DNA from: Brevundimonas sp.
GTDB lineage: Bacteria; Pseudomonadota; Alphaproteobacteria; Caulobacterales; Caulobacteraceae
Direction of reading: 5' to 3'
Length of the DNA stretch: 64,000 bases
NCBI RefSeq assembly: GCF_030704825.1
Contig: NZ_JAUYNX010000022.1
Location: 1-64,000, forward strand
Positions within the stretch are counted from its first letter, which is position 1; each line of letters starts with the position of its first letter. Shown one piece after another: positions 10,113-17,566 of this stretch. The translations under genes and the position numbers were made by a program. Under the pieces are notes generated by a model. The model had not been told where the DNA came from, ran no database searches, and worked only from the letters and a program-made list of their open reading frames with translations.

Positions 10113-10123
10113 TTGCATCGCAA
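10113..10123. promoter_or_regulatory. inverted repeat TTGCATCGCAA upstream of glcB
   Basis: Perfect 4-bp arms (TTGC/GCAA) around a 3-bp spacer, 18 bases before the malate synthase start. The 9-mer GCATCGCAA recurs, in opposite orientation, in the leader of the RhlE-type helicase (around 10763-10771). Position suggests a repressor or activator site for carbon-source control; this is inference. Confidence 0.4.
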
Positions 10124-10160
10124 CATTGGCCCGGCGCCCCTGGGGAAGTCGAGAGCTTGT

Positions 10161-10613
10161 TCAGTCGGTCGCGGCCGCGGCTTCCGGCGCGGACGGCTGA
10201 ACCGCCGCCTGGGCCAGTTGCTGATCACAGTTTCGCCCCGCGTACAGGCCGTTCAGATAGTACCACCGCTGTTGCGCCACGAGCCGTTCGGCCTCGCGCC
10301 GTTCACGATCCCGGCGGGCCATGGCGCCCATCGCATTGCCCAGAAGCCCCATGCCGGGGATCGCCCGCCCGGCTCCGGATACGATCGCGCCCTGGATCGC
10401 GACGCTGGTCGCGGCGCTGATCGCCTGTTCGCTGCCGAAGACCCCGCCCTCGGGCGCTCCCCCGAGGACCTGCGCCAGTTGACCGGCCCCCTCGACGATC
10501 TGGGGACAGGTCAGGCTGGCGTCGCCCAGTTGAATGACCTGTCCCTGCTGGGCCAGGGCGGGCCCGGCAGCCGCCATGGCCCCCGTCGCCGCCAGAATCA
10601 TGAGTGTACGCAT
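10161..10613 (-). CDS. exported small protein of unknown function
   Basis: I do not recognise this 150-aa protein. It opens with a clear Sec signal peptide (MRTLMILAATGAMAAAGPALAQ, cleavage after ALA), so the mature product should be periplasmic or secreted. The mature part has two cysteines, a glycine/alanine-rich middle that may contact the membrane (AIQGAIVSGAGRAIPGMGLLGNAMGA in segments) and a charged RRDRERREAERL helix. The ATG has a strong GGGAGGG ribosome binding site. It lies downstream of nothing obvious and upstream of glcB on the same strand, 66 bases away, so co-transcription with glcB is possible. Confidence 0.72.
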   Translation of the reverse strand: MRTLMILAATGAMAAAGPALAQQGQVIQLGDASLTCPQIVEGAGQLAQVLGGAPEGGVFGSEQAISAATSVAIQGAIVSGAGRAIPGMGLLGNAMGAMARRDRERREAERLVAQQRWYYLNGLYAGRNCDQQLAQAAVQPSAPEAAAATD

Positions 10614-10989
10614 CGTGCCCTCCCTTGTTTGGGTGCCGCGGTCGCGGTCCGGCTCGAATTAGGCGGTTGCGCGTCCCTCCTCTGCTGACGATCCCTGATT
10701 TCGCATGAGGCGCCGCCTTGACTTGGCCCTATTGAGCGCCCACTTACGCTGCGTCGCACAATTGCGATGCCCCGGTGCGCTCCAGCGCGTGTGGGTCTTC
10801 AGAAGACGAAGACCTGACTGTAGCAGCGGCCGGCCCTCAAGATTCATTCGCTGCCCGGACACGCGGGGCGGCGCCCGATCCACCCCGAAGGCCTCATCCA
10901 GAGGCCCGTCGGGACTGGCGGTGCGCGGCCTTTTCGGCGTTGAGCCATGGCTGTTGCGCGTCGCCGCATACGCGAAAGACATCCGCTCC
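10614..10989 (+). promoter_or_regulatory. long structured leader / promoter region of the DEAD-box helicase
   Basis: No gene is supported in this 376-base gap, although an open frame continues upstream from the helicase. A TTGACT hexamer stands at 10718-10723. Downstream there is a 7-bp hairpin GGTCTTC/GAAGACC at 10794-10814 and a 6-bp hairpin GGCCTC/GAGGCC with a 5-base loop at 10890-10906. If transcription starts near 10750 the leader would be about 240 nt, which is typical of cold-responsive RNA helicase and cold-shock mRNAs. The 9-bp palindrome TGCGTCGCA is at 10750-10758. Confidence 0.45.
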
Positions 10990-12492
10990 ATGAGCAAGAC
11001 ATTCGACACCTTCGGCCTGAACCCGGCCCTGCTGCAGGCGCTGGCCTCCGAGGGCTACACCACGCCCACCCCGATCCAGGCCCAGGCCATCCCCGACGTC
11101 ATGCTGGGCAAGGACCTGCTGGGCATCGCCCAGACCGGCACCGGCAAGACCGCCGCCTTCGCCCTGCCGATCCTGCATCGCCTGGCCGCCAACCGCGTGG
11201 CTCCGAAGCCGCGCACGGCGCGCGTCCTGATCCTGTCGCCGACCCGCGAACTGGCCAGCCAGATCGCCGAAAGCTTCAAGACCTACGGCCGCCACCTCGG
11301 CTTCAAGGTCGCCGTCGTCTTCGGCGGCGTGAAATACGGCCCGCAGGAACGCGCCATCCAGGCCGGTCTCGACGTGCTGGTCGCCACGCCCGGCCGCCTG
11401 CTGGACCACATGCAGCAGAAGACCCTGGACCTGTCCTGCACGGAAATCTTCGTCCTCGACGAGGCCGACCAGATGCTGGACCTCGGCTTCGTCAAGCCGA
11501 TCCGCCAGATCGTCAGCCGCATCCCGGCCATGCGCCAGAACCTGTTCTTCTCGGCCACCATGCCGACCGAGATCGGCAAGCTGGCGGGCGAACTGCTCAA
11601 GGATCCGGTCAAGGTCTCGGTCACGCCCCAGGCCACCACGGTCCAGCGCATCAGCCAGTCGATCATCCACATCGAACAGGGCCGCAAGCGCGCCTTGCTG
11701 ACCGAGATGTTCGCCGATCCGCACTACACGCGCTGCCTGGTCTTCACCAAGACCAAGCACGGCGCCGACAAGGTCGCGGCCTATCTGGAAGCCGGCGGCG
11801 TCGAAGCCGGCGCCATCCACGGCAACAAGAGCCAGCCCCAGCGTGAACGCACCCTGGCCGCCTTCAAGGCCGGCAAGCTGCGCGTTCTGGTCGCCACCGA
11901 CATCGCCGCCCGCGGCATCGACGTCGACGGCGTCTCGCACGTTCTGAACTTCGAGCTGCCCTATGTGCCGGAAGCCTATGTGCACCGCATCGGCCGGACA
12001 GCCCGCGCCGGCGCCGACGGCACGGCCATCAGCTTCGTGGCCGGCGACGAGATGAAGCTGCTGCGCGACATCGAGAAGGTCACGCGCCAGAAGATCCCCT
12101 CGACCGACCGCCGCAACGACAAGTCCCTGGCCCTGCTCGACCAGTCGATCATGGCCTCGGGCGTCAAGTCCAAAGCCTCGATGCCCGACGACGGCCGCGG
12201 CGACCGCCAGCAGCAGCGCGGCCCGCGCAACCCGCGCCGCGACGGCGTCAAGCTGGAAGGCGGCGGGCAACCGCACCGCGTCCGCAAGGCCGGCCCGGGC
12301 CGCGACGCCCGTCCGATCCCCGAGCGCGCCTTCGACCCGCTGGCCCGCGAGCGTCCACGCAACAGCAACAACGATCCGCGCCACACCTCGGCGCCGGCCA
12401 CGGCCTCGGCCAAGCCCGACGGCGAGATCAAGCGCCGCCCGCGCCGCCGGCGTCCGTCGAACGGCGGCCAAGGCTACGCCGCCAAGGGCTGA
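10990..12492 (+). CDS. rhlE: DEAD-box ATP-dependent RNA helicase, RhlE type
   Basis: The 500-aa protein has a full DEAD-box core: Q-motif with F5 and PTPIQ at about 26-30, Walker A AQTGTGKT (47-54), PTRELA, TPGRLLD, DEAD at about 157-160, SAT in FFSATMP, and HRIGRTARAG near 332-341. After residue 375 a basic, arginine- and proline-rich low-complexity tail follows, ending in KRRPRRRRPSNGGQ, as is common for RhlE proteins and used for RNA contacts. It remodels RNA, in ribosome assembly or RNA decay. I took the ATG at 10990 because the conserved domain begins right there; the longer frame upstream lacks homology and crosses the leader. A strong terminator follows. Confidence 0.93.
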   Translation: MSKTFDTFGLNPALLQALASEGYTTPTPIQAQAIPDVMLGKDLLGIAQTGTGKTAAFALPILHRLAANRVAPKPRTARVLILSPTRELASQIAESFKTYGRHLGFKVAVVFGGVKYGPQERAIQAGLDVLVATPGRLLDHMQQKTLDLSCTEIFVLDEADQMLDLGFVKPIRQIVSRIPAMRQNLFFSATMPTEIGKLAGELLKDPVKVSVTPQATTVQRISQSIIHIEQGRKRALLTEMFADPHYTRCLVFTKTKHGADKVAAYLEAGGVEAGAIHGNKSQPQRERTLAAFKAGKLRVLVATDIAARGIDVDGVSHVLNFELPYVPEAYVHRIGRTARAGADGTAISFVAGDEMKLLRDIEKVTRQKIPSTDRRNDKSLALLDQSIMASGVKSKASMPDDGRGDRQQQRGPRNPRRDGVKLEGGGQPHRVRKAGPGRDARPIPERAFDPLARERPRNSNNDPRHTSAPATASAKPDGEIKRRPRRRRPSNGGQGYAAKG

Positions 12493-12516
12493 TCCTCACG
12501 GCTGAACAGTCAAAAG

Positions 12517-12546
12517 CGCCCGCCGGAGCGATCCGGCGGGCGTTTT
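12517..12546 (+). terminator. Rho-independent terminator after the DEAD-box helicase
   Basis: An 11-bp perfect stem (CGCCCGCCGGA with its complement) closes on a GCGA tetraloop and is followed by TTTT. Four A residues precede the stem, so it could also act in the opposite direction for the convergent phoD gene. Confidence 0.9.
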
Positions 12547-12599
12547 CGCATCTGCGGGTCACGGTCCGCGTCCGACCCGAGACGGACGCGATCCGCTTT

Positions 12600-14654
12600 T
12601 CAGATCGCCAGCCCCGGGTCGCCCTCGAGGACTTCCTGCCTCAGCTCGGGACGCTCGCCCGGCTGCCACAGCGAGACGCGGTGCGCCACGCGGTAGACCA
12701 GCGGCCCGCCGTCTTCGGTCTCGCTTCGCTCGTGCGGAATGGGAATACAGACGAACTCGGTTTCAAGTTCGTCGGCCGAGGCCCGCACCGTCGTATAGCC
12801 GTGACCCGCGAAGTCCATGAAGCGGAGATGCGGCGCCAGCTCCGGATTGCGCGCGGCGCGCGCCTGGGCGGGATCTCCCGTCTCATGCAGGGCCAGGGTG
12901 GACTGGACGCCGTGCATCAGGGTCATGCCAAAGGCGCACTCCGCCGTGCCGTCCAGCCTGTCGCGAAGGTAGAAGGGCCGCAGGGGGCGCTCCCTGGAGG
13001 CGAGCTGCTGGACCTCGGCGAAGGTCTGGGACGAGATCGAACCGGTCACGAACTCGACCCCGACGGGATCAAACGCCAGTGGCGGCAGGGTCTTGCTGGG
13101 ATAGCCGGCCCAAAACGCGTGTTTGTCGCCGGCCACGATGGTGAAACCCGTGATCCCTTCCCCGCGGATCATGTCGAAGATCTCGGCGTGTTCGACCCTG
13201 TAGCCGCCGCCTTGCATGATCCCGTACCCGGCGCCGGTCGGCCACCGGTCCGCGAACGCCGGGGGCAGGTTCTGGGGATCGGTGCGCCCGGTCAGCGTGC
13301 CGAACGAATGGCCCCAGATCTTCCAGGGCGCCCGGGCGGCGCGCAGGCGGTCCTTGAACCAGGCCATCTGTTCGAGGCCGAGATACGCCTCCGGTGGCGC
13401 GTCCACGTTCGGATTGGGGAAGTCGGCCCCGCCGACGCGGATCATGGCCGGCGGAGAGCCGCTCCCATGGTCCCGGCCCTCGTCGAGTATCGCGTACATG
13501 TCTTCGGGAATGGCGCCGCCGAATTTGAGGTCGGGATGACCGCTGTAGCTGCCCCCGGGCGATCCGTAAGAGCGGTTGTCCGTCAGGATCATGTCGACGT
13601 TTTTGCCATACCGGAACGCCCGCTGGATCTGCAGCGCCTTGATGGCCGCAAGGTTGTTGGGCTCCAGCCCCGTGCCACGCGCGTCGAGCTCGGCCAGAAG
13701 CATGTTCTCCACCGCCGGCGCCTCGAACACGTCGCCGCTTCCCGGCTTGCGCACCCGCGCGGGCTGGTACTCGTACCAGGCCTGGCTGGCCGCGACCTTC
13801 AAGGTTTGGGCCGGACTGATCTCGCCGTTGAGGATCCGCTGGCTCTGATAGGAGCGCCAGTTGAATTCGTGGTTGTCCCACACCGGAACGAACGGCCATC
13901 GGGCCCGGGCGTCCTGCAGATCCGGATCGAGGAGATAGCCGCGGTAGGCCGTCCGGTAGTCCTCCAGATCCGCCGGGATGTGGAAGGTCTCCACCTTTTC
14001 GCCGGTCGGATAACGCACGATGTCGCGCAGCCGCCGACCCCGCTCGACCCCGCCCGGCCGCTCCTCGGCGTACCAGACCAGTTCGTAGATGAAATCGCCG
14101 AGATGCAGGACGAATCCCAGTTGGTCCTCCCGGGGCCGGCGCACGTCTTCGTACAACATGCGCCGGTAGGCGTTCAGGGCGCCCTGGGTGACGTCCTGAC
14201 AGCTGACGAAGGCGAACTTCACCGCCCGATCGTCGTCGTCCGCCGGCGCGGTCAGGGTCCGGCCGATCCGGCTCGTGTTCCCTTGCTCGTCGACAAAGCG
14301 ATACCAGTGTTCCCGCGCGGGACTCAGCCCGGCGGCCAGAAAGCGGCAGGTCCAGTCTGTCGCCGCCGTGACCGCGACGTCGCCGCGCGCGACCATGTTC
14401 GCGAATCCGGGATCGCGGGCGACCTCGACCGTCAGCCGGTGCGCGGCGCGGTCGCTGTCGGGCGCACGCCGCGTCCACAGGATCACGCTGTCCGCGCGGG
14501 GATCGCCGGAGGCGACGCCCTGCGGAAAGAGGTCGCGGCGTTCGCGGCGTGCGACAGTCCCCGGATGGGCGGAGGCCGGTCCGAACGCGAGCGCCGCGCC
14601 CAGAGCCGCAGCTTGGGCGGCGAAGGCTCGCCGCGACAGCGCAGATTTGTCCAC
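12600..14654 (-). CDS. phoD: alkaline phosphatase D / PhoD-like phosphodiesterase, Tat-exported
   Basis: The 684-aa protein is a PhoD-type metallophosphatase that releases phosphate from phosphodiesters outside the cytoplasm. It starts with a Tat signal (SRRAFAAQAAALGAALAF). The family fold begins with FPQGVASGDPRADSVILWTR; metal-site motifs follow: FVSCQD, LHLGDFIYE, WDNHEFNW, LTDNRSYGSP and IVAGDKHAFWAGYPS. I chose the GTG at 14654: GGGAGGGG precedes it and the Tat signal begins immediately; the longer ATG frame adds 30 implausible residues. Copy 2 of the 20-bp motif lies about 86 bases upstream. No Pho box could be placed. Confidence 0.9.
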   Translation of the reverse strand: MDKSALSRRAFAAQAAALGAALAFGPASAHPGTVARRERRDLFPQGVASGDPRADSVILWTRRAPDSDRAAHRLTVEVARDPGFANMVARGDVAVTAATDWTCRFLAAGLSPAREHWYRFVDEQGNTSRIGRTLTAPADDDDRAVKFAFVSCQDVTQGALNAYRRMLYEDVRRPREDQLGFVLHLGDFIYELVWYAEERPGGVERGRRLRDIVRYPTGEKVETFHIPADLEDYRTAYRGYLLDPDLQDARARWPFVPVWDNHEFNWRSYQSQRILNGEISPAQTLKVAASQAWYEYQPARVRKPGSGDVFEAPAVENMLLAELDARGTGLEPNNLAAIKALQIQRAFRYGKNVDMILTDNRSYGSPGGSYSGHPDLKFGGAIPEDMYAILDEGRDHGSGSPPAMIRVGGADFPNPNVDAPPEAYLGLEQMAWFKDRLRAARAPWKIWGHSFGTLTGRTDPQNLPPAFADRWPTGAGYGIMQGGGYRVEHAEIFDMIRGEGITGFTIVAGDKHAFWAGYPSKTLPPLAFDPVGVEFVTGSISSQTFAEVQQLASRERPLRPFYLRDRLDGTAECAFGMTLMHGVQSTLALHETGDPAQARAARNPELAPHLRFMDFAGHGYTTVRASADELETEFVCIPIPHERSETEDGGPLVYRVAHRVSLWQPGERPELRQEVLEGDPGLAI

Positions 14655-14740
14655 GGTCCGCGCCCCTCCCGACGTGATGCTTCCCGTCGAAGAGCTGCGG
14701 GAAGGATGGAAGGCTGACGGACGACGTCCGGCCTGAGGCC

Positions 14741-14760
14741 GCAAGTTAACTTTCGTTCAG
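14741..14760 (-). promoter_or_regulatory. copy 2 of the 20-bp CTGAAC...ACTTGC motif
   Basis: The plus strand reads GCAAGTTAACTTTCGTTCAG, 86 bases upstream of the phoD start. It matches the copies at 7946, 57290 and 59239 at GCAAGT, AC, and GTTCAG. Confidence 0.6.
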
Positions 14761-14791
14761 GAGGGCGGCGTCAGGGACCGGAGCGCCCAAC

Positions 14792-14821
14792 AAAACGCCC
14801 GCCGGATCACTCCGACGGGCG
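14792..14821 (-). terminator. Rho-independent terminator of ctrA
   Basis: Read on the minus strand: a 10-bp stem (one G-U pair), six-base loop, then TTTTGTT, starting 25 bases after the ctrA stop. The arm CGCCCGCCGG is the same as in the helicase terminator at 12517. Confidence 0.88.
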
Positions 14822-14845
14822 TCTGCATATTCGGTGGTCCGTCGA

Positions 14846-15559
<714 letters not shown>

Positions 15560-15627
15560 TGATGCCCCTCCAGGCAAAGCTTGACAGTTGGGTCCGGCAT
15601 CCGAAGCCGGGTAACCTTGTTCGAGAG

Positions 15628-15657
15628 TTAACCGAGTAAAAACTTAAGAAAGGTTAA
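15628..15657 (-). promoter_or_regulatory. CtrA-type half-sites upstream of ctrA
   Basis: TTAA occurs at 15628-15631, 15644-15647 and 15654-15657, the outer two inside GTTAAC palindromes. The last two form TTAA-N6-TTAAC, close to the CtrA consensus TTAA-N7-TTAAC. They lie 69-98 bases before the ATG, the right place for autoregulation of ctrA. Confidence 0.6.
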
Positions 15658-15674
15658 CGGAGCCTCGTTGAACC

Positions 15675-15718
15675 GAATCGTAGGCTGATTTGCGAATCGG
15701 CGTCGAGAGTCCCGAGTC
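15675..15718. promoter_or_regulatory. cluster of four GANTC (CcrM/GcrA) sites upstream of ctrA
   Basis: GAATC at 15675-15679 and 15694-15698, GAGTC at 15707-15711 and 15714-15718. In Caulobacter the ctrA P1 promoter is switched by hemimethylation of GANTC and by GcrA. Four sites in 44 bp is far above the roughly one per 300 bp expected at this base composition. Confidence 0.65.
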
Positions 15719-15860
15719 AAGCGGACGCGTTTTTCTGGCCTGCCCCCAACGCCGCCCCGGAAACGCCCGCCCCTGCGACCAAATTCGACGTAACAGGATG
15801 ATATTCCTATCCCTCGCGACGCCGGAACAGCCGGCGCTGCTGGATGACGGAGCTTGGGAC

Positions 15861-16217
15861 ATGGATGAAACGTGGCGCCCGCCGGCGGCGGATGCGGACC
15901 GGATCCGCGCGAGCCTGGCGATTCAGCTGGTGGCGACGGCCACGGGGGTCCCGGCCGAGCGGATCCGGGAGCGCGCCCGCCTCGGAGGGTCGGCCTGCCG
16001 GGCTCGGCGGCTGGCCATGTACCTGGCCCATGTCGCCTTCGGCTGGCCGCTCGAACGGGTAGGCTGCGCCTTCGGCCTGAACCGGGCGACGGCGGCGGCG
16101 GCCTGCCGCTGGGCCGAGGACGGTCGCGACCAGCCCTCGCTGGACGCGATGCTGGACCGGCTGGAGCGGTGCGTGAAAGAGGTGCTGGAGGCGCCGGCCT
16201 GCGAGTTGCCGGCATGA
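15861..16217 (+). CDS. small protein resembling DnaA domain IV (helix-turn-helix)
   Basis: The 118-aa product is alpha-helical. Its core (VPAERIRERARLGG, then RRLAMYLAHVAFG, LERVGCAFGLNRATAAAACR) follows the pattern of the DNA-binding domain IV of the replication initiator DnaA (RQIAMYLAR, IGRAFGGRDHTTVLHACR). The H-T-T residues that read the DnaA box are replaced by R-A-T, and there is no ATPase domain, so it is not an initiator itself. I prefer the ATG at 15861, which has GGAG eight bases upstream; an ATG at 15798 would add 21 residues. It is divergent from ctrA and overlaps the next gene by ATGA, so both are co-translated. Function is unknown; DNA binding is likely. Confidence 0.75.
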   Translation: MDETWRPPAADADRIRASLAIQLVATATGVPAERIRERARLGGSACRARRLAMYLAHVAFGWPLERVGCAFGLNRATAAAACRWAEDGRDQPSLDAMLDRLERCVKEVLEAPACELPA

Positions 16218-16945
16218 GCGGGGCGGGCGAGAGCGGGCGCGGTTCGCTGACGCGGACGCGACGGCTGCTGGCTCGCGGCGGCTGGATCGAGCCTGTCGCG
16301 AACGGCTACGCCGTGAGGGCGGGCGGCGACCGCCGCGGACGCGTGCTGTCGACCCTGGACGAGGCGGACTTCCGCCGGTTGATCGCCGAGCCAGGCCTGA
16401 GGGTTCGTCAGGGCGGCGGCTGGGCCGCGGCGCGGTCGCCGGTCGCCGGACGGGCGGACCGGCCCCCGCCGGGCCGGCCCGGCGTGATCGACGGCGAGCG
16501 CACGGTGATGCAGGACGACGGAAGCCCCGTGCTTCGTCGCGCCAACCTGGGTCATTCCGCCATCGCCTGGCTGGCGCATCGGCCGGGGGCGGACGGGCGG
16601 CCGTGGCTGGATGCAGCCGAAGTGGCGGCGGCGACCCGGCTGGGACTCGACGCTGAAATGGCCGCGCGCGGCCCGTCGCTCACCCTGCGATGGGACGCCC
16701 TGCCACGTGGGGGCGGCGGCCCGGCGGGCCGGGTCGAGCCCGGCGAAGCGGCCCTTGCCGCGGCGGAGCGGGTGAGGTTGGCGCTGGCCGCCTGCGGGGC
16801 GGCGGGTCCCATGGTCGAGGCGATCTGCATCCGCGCCTCGGCCCTGCAGGCGGCGGAACGGGACCTGGGCCTGCGCCGGCGCGACGGCAAGCGGCTGCTC
16901 AAGGCGGGCCTGGCGGCCCTCACCGCCCACTACCGCATGGGCTGA
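16214..16945 (+). CDS. DUF6456 domain protein
   Basis: The 243-aa protein belongs to an alphaproteobacterial family of unknown function. The conserved block is NLGHSAIAWLAHRPGADG, followed by AAEVAAATRLGLDAE and a helical C-terminal domain ending in RRDGKRLLKAGLAALTAHY. The first 110 residues are basic and low in complexity. It starts at the ATG overlapping the stop of the DnaA-IV-like gene, so the two form one operon facing away from ctrA. The C-terminal helices may be a second DNA-binding unit; that is inference. Confidence 0.75.
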   Translation: MSGAGESGRGSLTRTRRLLARGGWIEPVANGYAVRAGGDRRGRVLSTLDEADFRRLIAEPGLRVRQGGGWAAARSPVAGRADRPPPGRPGVIDGERTVMQDDGSPVLRRANLGHSAIAWLAHRPGADGRPWLDAAEVAAATRLGLDAEMAARGPSLTLRWDALPRGGGGPAGRVEPGEAALAAAERVRLALAACGAAGPMVEAICIRASALQAAERDLGLRRRDGKRLLKAGLAALTAHYRMG

Positions 16946-16967
16946 GCGCGAAGGTATCCCGGAGGGC

Positions 16968-17393
16968 TCAGGAGGCGGCCATGGCCGCTTCCCTGATGCG
17001 ACCGACCATGGCGTTCAGGCCGTTGGCGCGTTGACGGGTCAGGGCGGATGGCAGGCCGAGGCGGTCCAGGGCGGCCCGGGCGTCGAAGGCCAGGATTTCG
17101 GCCGGCGTTCGGCCCGAGTAGAGGCGCAGCAGCAAGGCGATGTTGCCCTTCGACAGGGCGCTGTCGCTGTCGGCCCGAAAGTCCAGCCGGTCGCCCTCGC
17201 GCCGGACAGCCAGCCAGACCTGGGCGGCGCAGCCGGATACCTTGTTGGCCTCGACGCGATCCGCATCGGCCAGCGGAGCCAGATCCCGGCCCAGTTCGAT
17301 GACGTATTCGATCCGGCCTTCCCAGTCTCCGAGCAGATCGAACTCCTCGACCAGTTCGGCCAGAACGTCGTCGATGGAGGGGGCGTCAATCAT
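16968..17393 (-). CDS. sufE: cysteine desulfuration protein SufE
   Basis: SufE takes persulfide sulfur from the cysteine desulfurase SufS and passes it to the SUF Fe-S scaffold. The 141-aa length is normal. The acceptor cysteine is C55 in KVSGCAAQVW; other family motifs are RIEYVIELGRDLAPL and SKGNIALLLRLYSGRTP. I used the ATG at 17393 (MIDAPSIDDV), where homology begins; longer frames run through the divergent promoter region. No other suf gene is nearby. Confidence 0.93.
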   Translation of the reverse strand: MIDAPSIDDVLAELVEEFDLLGDWEGRIEYVIELGRDLAPLADADRVEANKVSGCAAQVWLAVRREGDRLDFRADSDSALSKGNIALLLRLYSGRTPAEILAFDARAALDRLGLPSALTRQRANGLNAMVGRIREAAMAAS

Positions 17394-17566
17394 GGGCGGC
17401 AGATAGGCCCGACCGGCGTTAACGACAACCATCCGTCTGTCCCCGGAAATCGGTCCGGCGGCGCTTTCGGCCAGTCGCCTGAAACGCGTGCGGGCTTTGG
17501 ACGACTCACCCGCGCGGCTAGGCTGGCGGGCCGGCGGCGTTTTGACCGGCGCGCAAAACCCCACCC

